Shown: positions 46,136 through 54,383 of the stretch, piece by piece
Position numbering within the stretch: position 1 is the first letter of the stretch
Layout: every line of letters begins with the position of its first letter
Origin: Bordetella sp. BOR01
GTDB taxonomy: Bacteria > Pseudomonadota > Gammaproteobacteria > Burkholderiales > Burkholderiaceae_B
Reading direction: 5' to 3'
DNA: 64,000 nt
NCBI RefSeq assembly: GCF_019218885.1
Contig: NZ_JAHUWT010000004.1
Span: 434,001 to 498,000, forward strand
Program-made: the position numbers and the translations under genes
The notes under the pieces: model-generated
Database searches by the model: none
What the model saw: only the letters and a program-made list of their open reading frames with translations
What the model was told of the DNA's origin: nothing

Positions 46136-47512
46136 ATGCAACCGCTCTCTCAGCCCCCCGATTTGCGGCGCCCCGGCCGCGGCGGCCAGGGTGCGCGCCC
46201 GGCCCCTGCAATAGGCAGCCCGCCCGCGGCTGCCGGACCCTGCCCGGCCGGGCACCCGGACTACATCGACGCAGCCGAGGCCATGGCACTGCTCAATGTC
46301 AGGCCGCAGACCTTGTATGCGTATGTCAGCCGTGGCTGGATCTGCAGCGTGATGCAGCCTGGCCAGAAGAAGAAACTCTATAACCGCGATGACGTGGACC
46401 GTGTCAGGAAACGCTCTGCGGCCAGGGCCGGCCATGGTGCCGTCGCGGCATCCGCCATGGATTGGGGCGAGCCGATTCTACCCACGTCGATTACTGAAAT
46501 AACTCCACAAGGCCCGCGCTACCGGGGTCATCTGGCGTGCGACCTGGTGCGTGACGGCAGCTCGTTCGAAGCGGTCGCCGAATTACTTTGGAACGATGCG
46601 CTGCCCCGTCTGGCGCCCGCATGGCCGGTGCATCGGCCCACCGAAGAACTGCTGGCGCTGGCTCGAGCGATGGCGGCGTCCAACCCGCGCAACAATGTGC
46701 TCGAAGTCTTTGCCATGGTGGTGCTGATGCTGGGGCTGAACCATGGATCGACTGCCGAACGGCTGGCCAGCGGCACCACGCTGGATGCGGCGCGCGAGAT
46801 CATCCAGGCCCTGGTGGCATGCTGCGGCTTTGTCGGCCACGGCGGCTGCTACCGGCCAATGCGCCGCGGTGAAACCGTGGTGCAGGCCCTGATGCACTCG
46901 CTGGGCGTGGCCATCACCGCAGAGAATGGCGAGGCGCTGCGCGCCCTGCTGATACTCATGGCAGACCATGAATTTCCTCCCGGCACATTCAGCGCGCGCG
47001 TGGTGGCCTCTGCCGGCGGTTCGCTGCACAGTTGCCTGGCTTCCGCCCTCTGTGCAACATCCGGGCTTGAAGTCGGCCGCATGTACGAACGCGTGCAGGA
47101 CTTCCTGGGCCAGAAACGAACCCGCGCCACGCTGGTGCGGCGCGCGTGCCGATTGCACGCGCAGGGACACGGGGTGCCGGGCTTTCATCATCCGCTCTAC
47201 CCCGCCGGAGATCCGCGCGCGGCGCAGCTTCTGGATATTGCGCGCCGCCGCGGCAACCAGGCGCGCGACCTGAAGGCCATCTTCGCGTTTATCGAAGAGA
47301 TGAAGACAACTGTCGGCCTGTACCCCAGGCAGGAACTGGCACTGGTTGTCTTGACGCGTGCGATGGCGTTGCCGCCACAGGCCGCCGCCGCGTTGTTCTC
47401 GCTTGGCCGCCTGGCGGGATGGGTAGCGCATGTGCGAGAGCAGCATGCCGATGGAACCATGCTGCGGCCGCGCGCCAAGTTCGTATCGAACGCGCAGCCG
47501 GTCCGCGCATAG
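46136..47512 (+). CDS. HTH-citrate synthase fold fusion protein, possible sensor-regulator
   Basis: The protein has 458 residues. Residues about 42-95 form a DNA-binding helix-turn-helix (YIDAAEAMALLNVRPQTLYAYVSRGW, then KKLYNRDDVDRVRKR). Residues about 105-450 have the citrate synthase fold. Canonical elements are partly kept: ADHEFPPGTFSARVVAS (normally DHE-NASTF-ARV), GFHHPLYPAGDPRA, and FSLGRLAGWVAHVREQ. The catalytic-His segment normally reading GPLHGGA is SGLEVGR here. It may bind rather than convert a CoA or oxo-acid ligand and act as a regulator; residual lyase activity is possible. No ribosome site is clear at 46136. Confidence 0.82.
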   Translation: MQPLSQPPDLRRPGRGGQGARPAPAIGSPPAAAGPCPAGHPDYIDAAEAMALLNVRPQTLYAYVSRGWICSVMQPGQKKKLYNRDDVDRVRKRSAARAGHGAVAASAMDWGEPILPTSITEITPQGPRYRGHLACDLVRDGSSFEAVAELLWNDALPRLAPAWPVHRPTEELLALARAMAASNPRNNVLEVFAMVVLMLGLNHGSTAERLASGTTLDAAREIIQALVACCGFVGHGGCYRPMRRGETVVQALMHSLGVAITAENGEALRALLILMADHEFPPGTFSARVVASAGGSLHSCLASALCATSGLEVGRMYERVQDFLGQKRTRATLVRRACRLHAQGHGVPGFHHPLYPAGDPRAAQLLDIARRRGNQARDLKAIFAFIEEMKTTVGLYPRQELALVVLTRAMALPPQAAAALFSLGRLAGWVAHVREQHADGTMLRPRAKFVSNAQPVRA

Positions 47513-47563
47513 GCCTGGCATCGAAGAACGCATCTCGTACAGCGGGTGCCTGCTGCAGGCTCA

Positions 47564-47588
47564 CATTGATTCAATGTTCAAGATTGAA
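47564..47588. promoter_or_regulatory. Overlapping inverted repeats upstream of the Bug-ThDP-ALDH operon
   Basis: CATTGA-T-TCAATG (47564-47576) is a perfect 13-bp palindrome. It overlaps TTCAAT-N7-ATTGAA (47570-47588). They lie 58-82 bp upstream of the first gene of the rightward operon and could be an operator. The cognate regulator is not visible. Confidence 0.55.
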
Positions 47589-47645
47589 GGCGCGGCAGAT
47601 TCTCCCTAGGATCCGCTTGTTGGCACCACAACAACGGAGACAACC

Positions 47646-48626
47646 ATGAGTAATCACCGCCGTTCAGTGCTGGCCGCGCTCTGCGCCAGTGCCGCCGTGG
47701 CAGCGCTGCCCAGGCTGGCCCGCGCCCAGGCCTTTCCGGACAAGCCGATACGCATCATCGTTCCGCTACCCCCCGGAGGATCCAACGATGTGCTGGCGCG
47801 CATCCTGGGCCAGAAGATGTCCGAGTCCTTCGGCCAGACCGTGGTCGTGGAGAACAAGCCCGGTGCCGCCGGCAACATCGCCACCGATTATCTGGCCAAG
47901 TCCGAGGCCGATGGCTATACCATCGCCATCGCGCCCAACCAGACGGTAGCAGTCAACCCGGTGCTTTATCCGGATCTTCCCTTTGATGTGCTGAAGGACG
48001 TGCAGGGCATCACGATGCTGGGCCGCGTGCCCATGGTGTTGGTCGTGTCGCCCAGAATATCTGCCTCGTCGATCGGCGCACTCATCGCGCTGGCCAAGGC
48101 CAGGCCCGACGGCCTGTCGTATGCATCGGCGGGCTCCGGCAGCCCGCAGCACATGGCGGCCGAGGTCTTCAAGTCGATGACAGGCGCCAGCCTGACGCAC
48201 ATCCCGTACAAGGGGTCGGCCCCCGCCTTGGTCGACGTGCTGGCGGGCAGGGTCGACGTGATGTTTTGCCCGATCAATTCGGCGCTGCCGCATATCCGCA
48301 GCGGCAAGCTGCGTGCGCTGGGCACCACGGGCCTGTCGCGCATCGCCCTGCTGCCCGATGTGCCGGCCATTGCCGAGAGCGTGCCCGGTTTCGAAAGCGA
48401 TATCTGGATCGGCATGGTTGCACCGGCCGGGACACCCGCGGCGGTGATACAGAAGCTCAATGCCGAGCTTCGCCGCGCGCTGGAACTGCCCGATGTGCGC
48501 AAGACCCTGGCCGAACAGGGAATACTGGCCGAATCCAGCAGCGCCGCCGACTTCAACAATCTGATCGCCAGCGACCAGAAGCGCTGGGCCGGCGTCATTG
48601 CGGCCGCACGCATCAAACCCGACTGA
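47646..48626 (+). CDS. Bug/TctC-family periplasmic substrate-binding protein
   Basis: This 326-residue protein has a twin-arginine-like leader (NHRRSVLAAL, cleavage near ARAQA) and the mature Bug signature FPDKPIRIIVPLPPGGSND. A KPGAAGNIATDYLAKSEADG segment and HIPYKGSAPALVDVLAGRVD follow. It opens a rightward operon with a ThDP enzyme and an aldehyde dehydrogenase, suggesting capture of a carboxylate that is decarboxylated inside. The start is preceded by CGGAGACAACC. Confidence 0.92.
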   Translation: MSNHRRSVLAALCASAAVAALPRLARAQAFPDKPIRIIVPLPPGGSNDVLARILGQKMSESFGQTVVVENKPGAAGNIATDYLAKSEADGYTIAIAPNQTVAVNPVLYPDLPFDVLKDVQGITMLGRVPMVLVVSPRISASSIGALIALAKARPDGLSYASAGSGSPQHMAAEVFKSMTGASLTHIPYKGSAPALVDVLAGRVDVMFCPINSALPHIRSGKLRALGTTGLSRIALLPDVPAIAESVPGFESDIWIGMVAPAGTPAAVIQKLNAELRRALELPDVRKTLAEQGILAESSSAADFNNLIASDQKRWAGVIAAARIKPD

Positions 48627-48689
48627 AAGCCTGCTGGCAGACCTACATCGCGCTGCCATTCATCGACCTGATTTCAAGCTGGAGACTTC

Positions 48690-50477
48690 ATGACCGCTAC
48701 TTCTGTGGCATCGGTGCGCCGCGACATTCCCGTACCTTCCGAATCCGACGGCACGCCCTGGTGCAGCGATGCCATCGCCGATATGCTGCGCGCCCTGGAG
48801 ATTCCGTACGTGCTACTGAATCCGGGCGCCAGCTTCCGGGGGCTGCACGACAGCATCGTCAATCACCTGGGCAATGAAAAACCCCAGATGATCGTGGTGC
48901 TGCACGAGGAACATGCCGTGGCGATCGCTCATGGCTATACCAAGGTGGCGGGCAGGCCGTTGGCGGCCATCCTGCACAGCAACGTGGGCTTGATGCACGG
49001 TTCGATGGCGATTTTCGATGCCTGGGTCGACCGCGTTCCGGTGATTGTGCTGGGCGCCACCGGCCCTGTCGATGCCGCGAAGCGCCGGCCATGGATAGAC
49101 TGGATCCACACCGCGCAAGACCAGGCCGCCCTGGTGCGCCACTTCATCAAGTGGGACGCGCAGCCTGCCTCGATCCTGGCTGCCCAGGAAGCCTTGCTGC
49201 GCGCCAGGCAAATTGCCACGACCGCGCCGCAGGGCCCGGTGTATGTCTGCTTCGACGCCGCGCTGCAGGAATCCAGGCTGGCCGCCAGGCCCGCCAGGCC
49301 CGATCCAGCACGCTATCTGGCGCCGCCGCCCGCGCGGCCCGCCGACGATGTGATCCGCCAGGCCGCCGCCCTGCTCTCTGGAGCACGCCGGCCCGTCATC
49401 CTGGCCGGACGCGTCAGTCGCGACGAGACGGGTTGGAGGCAGCGCATCCAGTTGGCCGAGGCACTGAATGCCGAAGTCTTGACCGACCTGAAGGTGGGTT
49501 GTGCCTTCCCCACCGATCATCCCTTGCACGCCGCGCCCGGCGGGCACTTCCTGAACGCCACCGCAAAGGAAGTGCTGCGTGGCGCGGACGTAGTGCTCAG
49601 CCTGGATTGGCTGGATCTTGCCGGCACATTGCAGCAGGCCTGGGAAGGCGAAGCCGTCGCCAGCAAGATCATCCAGGTGTCGGTCGACCATTACAGCCAT
49701 AACGGCTGGAGCATGGATCACCAGGGCCTGCCTCCGGTCGACGTGTTCCTGCTAAGCGAGCCTGAAGCGGCTGTCGACCTGCTCAACCGGCAGGTGACGC
49801 CGCGCCCGGCGTCCTTGCCCAAGCGCGCGGCACCGGCCCCCGCGGCGCAGGCAGCGCCGCAAGGGCCCTTGACCGTGCCTGTCCTGGCGGCTGTCCTGGA
49901 CCGTGCGATCGGCCAGCAGAAAACCTGCCTGATGCGCCTGCCCCTGAGCTGGAGCGGCGATTTGTGGCACTTTCGCCATCCCCTTGATTTCCTGGGCTAC
50001 GACGGCGGCGGGGGTATCGGCTCGGGGCCGGGCATGGCAATCGGATCGGCGCTTGCGCTCAAGGGCACCGATCGCCTGCCGGTAGCCGTGATCGGCGACG
50101 GCGACTACATGATGGGAGTCAATGCGCTCTGGACCGCGGCCAATGCCCAGATACCGATGCTGATGGTGGTATGCAACAACAGGTCGTTCTTCAACGACGA
50201 GTTGCACCAGGAACGCATGGCCCGCCAGCGCAACCGTCCTGTCGAGAACCGCTGGATAGGCCAGCGTATTGCCGACCCCGAACCCGACCTGGCGTCGATG
50301 GCACGCGCGCAGGGCTTGACTGCCTACGGCCCTGTCGAAGACGCGGACGCGCTTGAGCAGGTGCTGCGCGAGGCGATAGCGGCAGCCAGGAACGGCGCGG
50401 CGGTCGTGGTCGACGCACGCGTGCAAGCCGGCTACAGCCCTGCCATGACGGCCGGCATGACTCGTTCGGATGACTGA
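48690..50477 (+). CDS. Thiamine-diphosphate-dependent enzyme (benzoylformate decarboxylase/acetolactate synthase-like)
   Basis: This 595-residue enzyme has the three-domain ThDP fold. The cofactor-activating Glu is in VVLHEEHAVAIAHGY near residue 72, and the ThDP/Mg binding motif GDGDYMMGVNALWTAANAQIP ending in CNN is near 470-500. The central domain at about 220-360 is of nucleotide-fold type. Neighbours (a Bug receptor 5' and an aldehyde dehydrogenase 3', 42 bp away) fit decarboxylation of a 2-oxo acid to an aldehyde, then oxidation. Carboligation is a second possibility; residues that set substrate choice cannot be interpreted here. Confidence 0.87.
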   Translation: MTATSVASVRRDIPVPSESDGTPWCSDAIADMLRALEIPYVLLNPGASFRGLHDSIVNHLGNEKPQMIVVLHEEHAVAIAHGYTKVAGRPLAAILHSNVGLMHGSMAIFDAWVDRVPVIVLGATGPVDAAKRRPWIDWIHTAQDQAALVRHFIKWDAQPASILAAQEALLRARQIATTAPQGPVYVCFDAALQESRLAARPARPDPARYLAPPPARPADDVIRQAAALLSGARRPVILAGRVSRDETGWRQRIQLAEALNAEVLTDLKVGCAFPTDHPLHAAPGGHFLNATAKEVLRGADVVLSLDWLDLAGTLQQAWEGEAVASKIIQVSVDHYSHNGWSMDHQGLPPVDVFLLSEPEAAVDLLNRQVTPRPASLPKRAAPAPAAQAAPQGPLTVPVLAAVLDRAIGQQKTCLMRLPLSWSGDLWHFRHPLDFLGYDGGGGIGSGPGMAIGSALALKGTDRLPVAVIGDGDYMMGVNALWTAANAQIPMLMVVCNNRSFFNDELHQERMARQRNRPVENRWIGQRIADPEPDLASMARAQGLTAYGPVEDADALEQVLREAIAAARNGAAVVVDARVQAGYSPAMTAGMTRSDD

Positions 50478-50519
50478 GCGTCCCGCCCTGGCGCCGGATC
50501 ATTATCAGGAGGAACCTTA

Positions 50520-51992
50520 ATGCACCCCCATCACATTCCCGATGGCGTCCTGCCCACGCAGCGTGGCCTGTATTACGGCGGCGCATGGCATGAACCGCAG
50601 GCAGGCACCTACGCCGACACCATCAATCCGGCCTGCAATCAGGTCATCGCCAGCGCGCCCATCGCCGATGCGGCCGATGTCGATGCCGCAGTCCAGGCGG
50701 CCCACGCCGCGTTTCCCGTGTGGGCAGCGACCCCGCCTGCCGAGCGCGCGCGCCACCTGCGCAAGGCCGCGGCGGTGTTGCGCGACCATGCGATACCGCT
50801 GGCGCAGCTCGACGCGCTGAACAACGGAAATCCGGTCTCGGCACTGGCGAACGACGCCGGCTTTGCCGCGGACTGCCTGGAATATTTCGCAGGCCTCGCC
50901 ACGGAAATCAAGGGCGAGACGATCCCCATGGGCGACGGCAACCTGAACTATACGATCCAGGAACCGCTGGGCGTGATCGCGCGCATCGTCGCGTACAACC
51001 ATCCGCTTATGTTTGCCGCCGCGCGCCTGGCTGCCCCATTGGCGGCCGGCAACACCGTGGTGGTGAAGGCGCCCGACCAGGCGCCGCTGTCGATCCTGAA
51101 ACTGGCCGAGCTGGTGGGCGCGATCTTTCCGCCCGGGGTGGTCAATTTTCTGTGCGGCGGGCGCGAGTGCGGCGATGCAATGAGCAGGCATCCCCTGGTG
51201 CGCAAGGTTACCCTGATCGGCGGCGTTCCCACCGGCAAGGCCGTGATGAAAACCGCCTCGGACAACCTCAAACCCGTGTTGCTGGAACTGGGCGGAAAGA
51301 ACGCGCTGATCGCCTATCCCGATGCAGACCTAGAACGCCTGGTGGACGGCATCATCGGCGGCATGAACTTCACCTGGTCCGGCCAGAGCTGCGGGTCGAC
51401 CAGCCGGGTCTTTCTGCACGAGTCGATTCACGACACCGTCCTGGACAAGGTGGCAAGCCTGCTGCCGCAGCGCCATCGGCCGGGTGTTCCTGTTAATCCG
51501 GCCACCACCATGGGCTCGCTGGTCAGCCGCGCGCAACTGGAAAAGGTAGAGCATTACGTCAAGATCGGCCTGGCGGACGGTGCAAGACTGGTCTGCGGTG
51601 GAAAACGGCCCGCCGACCCGGCGCTGAAAGACGGCTTCTTCTACGAGGCCACTGTGTTCGCCGATATGCAACCGCACATGCGCCTGGCACAGGAAGAGGT
51701 CTTCGGCCCCGTCATGTCGGTGTTCCGGTGGAAGGACGAAAGCACCTTGTTCGAACAGGTCAACGGCGTGGATTTTGGCTTGACCGGATCGATCTGGACG
51801 CAAGACCTGGACACCGCTCATCGCGCGGCCAGGCGCATCCAGACCGGGTATGTCTGGATCAACAACTCCAGCCAGCACTTCATGGGCGCCCCGTTCGGCG
51901 GTGTAAAGCAATCCGGCATTGGCCGCGAGGAGTGCTTTGCCGAGCTGCTTGAATTCACATACTGCAAGAATGTGAACCTGAAGTTCCGATAG
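50520..51992 (+). CDS. NAD(P)-dependent aldehyde dehydrogenase
   Basis: This 490-residue aldehyde dehydrogenase has all main elements: VVVKAPDQAPLS near residue 180, the cofactor segment RKVTLIGGVPTGK near 227-240, the general-base Glu in LELGGKN near 258, and the catalytic Cys in GQSCGSTSR near 292. PFGGVKQSGIGRE near the end is also standard. The ATG at 50520 follows AGGAGGAACCTTA. As the third gene of the operon it should oxidise the aldehyde formed by the ThDP enzyme. Confidence 0.93.
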   Translation: MHPHHIPDGVLPTQRGLYYGGAWHEPQAGTYADTINPACNQVIASAPIADAADVDAAVQAAHAAFPVWAATPPAERARHLRKAAAVLRDHAIPLAQLDALNNGNPVSALANDAGFAADCLEYFAGLATEIKGETIPMGDGNLNYTIQEPLGVIARIVAYNHPLMFAAARLAAPLAAGNTVVVKAPDQAPLSILKLAELVGAIFPPGVVNFLCGGRECGDAMSRHPLVRKVTLIGGVPTGKAVMKTASDNLKPVLLELGGKNALIAYPDADLERLVDGIIGGMNFTWSGQSCGSTSRVFLHESIHDTVLDKVASLLPQRHRPGVPVNPATTMGSLVSRAQLEKVEHYVKIGLADGARLVCGGKRPADPALKDGFFYEATVFADMQPHMRLAQEEVFGPVMSVFRWKDESTLFEQVNGVDFGLTGSIWTQDLDTAHRAARRIQTGYVWINNSSQHFMGAPFGGVKQSGIGREECFAELLEFTYCKNVNLKFR

Positions 51993-52027
51993 CCTCGGCA
52001 ATGCGACGAAAGCGCCCATAGCCTCGA

Positions 52028-52063
52028 CGAAATCGGGGAAATCGCCGCAACGCGCCGATTTCG
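52028..52063. terminator. Hairpin between the convergent ALDH and MFS genes
   Basis: CGAAATCGG (52028-52036) and CCGATTTCG (52055-52063) are exact complements with an 18-base loop. The TTTCG at the end gives little T-run. It lies 36 bp after the ALDH stop and 12 bp before the end of the leftward MFS gene. Confidence 0.45.
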
Positions 52064-52074
52064 AATGGCAAAGC

Positions 52075-53397
52075 CTAGCCTCGGGGCCTTTCCGCGTGCC
52101 CCTGCCCGGCTTCCAGCCTGCCGTGCCAGCGCGCCAGCCACGCACCGGTGGCGGCCCATGCCAACGCAATACCCGCGCCTATGCCCAGCGCCAGTGTGGG
52201 TTGATCGGCGATCAGGTCCACGCCGCGCTTGACCCAGCCGCTTAGCGCATCGCCGCCGCGGTACACGACCGTGTCGTTGAAGTTCTTGGCCTTGTATTTT
52301 TGTTCGGCCGGCAGCACGGTGTAGAGCATTTCGCGGCCGGGCCGCACCAGTGCGTATTCGCCGGCGCGGCGTGCCACCATGACCACGACAAAAACGGCAA
52401 ACACGGGGGCCAGCGCCAGCCACAGGAAACCCGCCACCAGCAGCAGCGGCACCACCGTCAGCAACACCCCTACGCCCAGCCGCTGCGCGATGCGGCCGGT
52501 CAGGAACACCTGGGTAAGAATGGCCAGGCCCTGTACCACGACATCGATCAGCCCGAACACCTGGGTCTGGCGCGCACGGTCGGGAAAGTGTTCCGCCACC
52601 ATGCGCGCCTGCTCGAAATACAAGAACGTACTGACACTGGCCAGCAGCGTCACGAACAGCGCGATGCCCAGCAGATACCGGGAGCACAGCAGTTCGGAGA
52701 TACCGGCAAACGGGTTGCCGCCCAGCGGCCGATGGCGCTGCGCGGCGTCGGCCGGCACGATATCGGCGGCGGGATGATGGTCTCGCCAGCGGTGCAGCCA
52801 GGCCGCCGCCCCGGCGCTGGCGGCCAGCAGCACCGCAGCCAGCAACAGCAGGCCGCCGTGGCCCAGGGGCACGACCAGCAAGGCCCCCAGCATCGGCCCC
52901 GCCAGCCCGCCCAGGCTGGCGCCGCCCGCTATCAGCGCGAACAGCCGCCGCGCCTGCTCGCCGGCAAACAAATCGGCCAGCACGCTCCAGGCCAGCGAAA
53001 TGGCCATCAGGTTGAATACCGACAGCCAGATATAGAACACCCGTCCCGCCCACACACTATCGGGGTGTATCCATAGCATCGCTGCGAACCCCGCCAGGTT
53101 CAGCGCGAAGAAACCGTATACCCACGATACGATGTGCCGGCGCGGCACCGTCGAGGCCACCCAGCCGAACAGCGGCAAGGCCGCCAGCGTCGCGACGAAA
53201 GTGCCGGTGAACAGCCACTGCAGATTGTCCACGCCGCCTGCCACGCCCATGGTCTCGCGGACCGGCCGCAGCATGAAATACGCCGTGAACAACAGGAAGA
53301 ACATTGCCAGGCCGGCGGCTACCGCCGGCGACTCGCCCTGGTGCAGATTGAACAGGCGGGACAGGAAGCCTGGCCGCCGCGCGGCGGGATGGGCCAT
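52075..53397 (-). CDS. MFS/NTT-like (nucleotide transporter fold) membrane protein
   Basis: This 440-residue inner-membrane protein has about 12 hydrophobic helices. It shows features of the Npt/ATP-ADP-antiporter branch, such as FFLLFTAYFMLRPVRETMGV near residue 40 and YTVLPAEQKYKAKNFNDTVVYRGGDALSGW near 370-400. Non-parasite members of this branch do not necessarily carry nucleotides, so the substrate is unknown. I chose the ATG at 53397, ten bases after the aldo/keto reductase stop; a TTG at 53415 overlaps that gene by 8 bp and has equal claim. Confidence 0.8.
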   Translation of the reverse strand: MAHPAARRPGFLSRLFNLHQGESPAVAAGLAMFFLLFTAYFMLRPVRETMGVAGGVDNLQWLFTGTFVATLAALPLFGWVASTVPRRHIVSWVYGFFALNLAGFAAMLWIHPDSVWAGRVFYIWLSVFNLMAISLAWSVLADLFAGEQARRLFALIAGGASLGGLAGPMLGALLVVPLGHGGLLLLAAVLLAASAGAAAWLHRWRDHHPAADIVPADAAQRHRPLGGNPFAGISELLCSRYLLGIALFVTLLASVSTFLYFEQARMVAEHFPDRARQTQVFGLIDVVVQGLAILTQVFLTGRIAQRLGVGVLLTVVPLLLVAGFLWLALAPVFAVFVVVMVARRAGEYALVRPGREMLYTVLPAEQKYKAKNFNDTVVYRGGDALSGWVKRGVDLIADQPTLALGIGAGIALAWAATGAWLARWHGRLEAGQGHAERPRG

Positions 53398-53407
53398 CGC
53401 GTCGCGC

Positions 53408-54325
53408 TCAGGCAAACAGTGATCGCAGCGACTGGCGCTGCTGGGCGCTCAGCATGGGCCCCACGCCCGCCTTCAGGTTGTCGCTTTGCCGGTCCGGGCG
53501 GCTGGTGGCCGGGATCACCGCCGTGACGGCCGGATGGCCAAGGGCGAAGCGCAGGAAAGCCTGCGCCCACGACGAGATGCCCGCTTCTGCCGCCCAGCCT
53601 GGCAGCGGCTTGCCGGCCACCTGGCGAAACAGCCGGCCATCGTCGAAAGCGCGGTTTACCAGCACCGCCACGCCCAGTTCTTGCGCCATGGGAAACAGCC
53701 GCTTTTCGGCACCGGTGGATATCACCGAATAGTTGATCTGCAGGAAATCCGGCTTCGCGGCCAGCACCGCATCGGCCAGTTCGCCTTGCCCCCCTTCGTT
53801 GTAGTGCGTCAGGCCCGAATAGCGCGTCCGGCCCTGCGCCTTCAATTCATTGATGAGCGCAAGCTGCGTCTTCCAGTCGACCAGGTTGTGCACCTGCAGC
53901 AGCTCGACCTTGTCGGTCTTCAAGCGCCGCAGCGACTCCTGGAACTGCGCCTGGCCGGCAGCGCGGCCCGAAGCCCCGATCTTGGTGCACAGGAAGGCGC
54001 GCTCGCGCAAGCCCAGTTCGGCCAGCAGGTCGCCCACCACGGCTTCCGACTGCCCGTAGCTGGGCGCAGTGTCTATCACGGTGGCGCCGGCAGCGAAGAA
54101 GCGCTGCATGACCTCGCGCAATGGTGCCCGTTCGGCCTGGCCGGTTCCGACGTTGAAGCTGTCGGCCGTGCCCATGCCGATGAGGGGCACGGCCTGCCCA
54201 GAAGAGGGAATGCGCCGGGTCTGCAGCGCAGGCGTGGCGCCATCGGCGGCCCGGGCCGCGCGCGGCAGGTTGGCGCCCATGCCCAGCGCGGACAGGCCAG
54301 AGAGAAAGTGGCGGCGTGTGAACAT
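53408..54325 (-). CDS. Tat-exported aldo/keto reductase
   Basis: This 305-residue protein starts with a twin-arginine signal (RRHFLSGLSALG, cleavage near ARAAD) and then has an aldo/keto reductase barrel. Landmarks are GMGTADSFNVGTG, the Asp of VIDTAPSYGQSE (family DTAxxYG), and ELLQVHNLVDW. AKRs with Tat signals are periplasmic NAD(P)H-fold proteins of uncertain substrate. Immediately downstream, 10 bp away, is the MFS/NTT-like transporter gene. The stop lies just before its start. Confidence 0.87.
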   Translation of the reverse strand: MFTRRHFLSGLSALGMGANLPRAARAADGATPALQTRRIPSSGQAVPLIGMGTADSFNVGTGQAERAPLREVMQRFFAAGATVIDTAPSYGQSEAVVGDLLAELGLRERAFLCTKIGASGRAAGQAQFQESLRRLKTDKVELLQVHNLVDWKTQLALINELKAQGRTRYSGLTHYNEGGQGELADAVLAAKPDFLQINYSVISTGAEKRLFPMAQELGVAVLVNRAFDDGRLFRQVAGKPLPGWAAEAGISSWAQAFLRFALGHPAVTAVIPATSRPDRQSDNLKAGVGPMLSAQQRQSLRSLFA

Positions 54326-54383
54326 CCGGGCACTCCTTGCCGAAACCCGGCCGACTGCGTTGGCCGGCTTGCCGTCGACGCAC

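Noticed and set aside
45869-46435. N-terminal extension of the TauD open frame
   Set aside because: It has no family similarity, overlaps the divergent gene, and a good ribosome site stands at the ATG at 45868.
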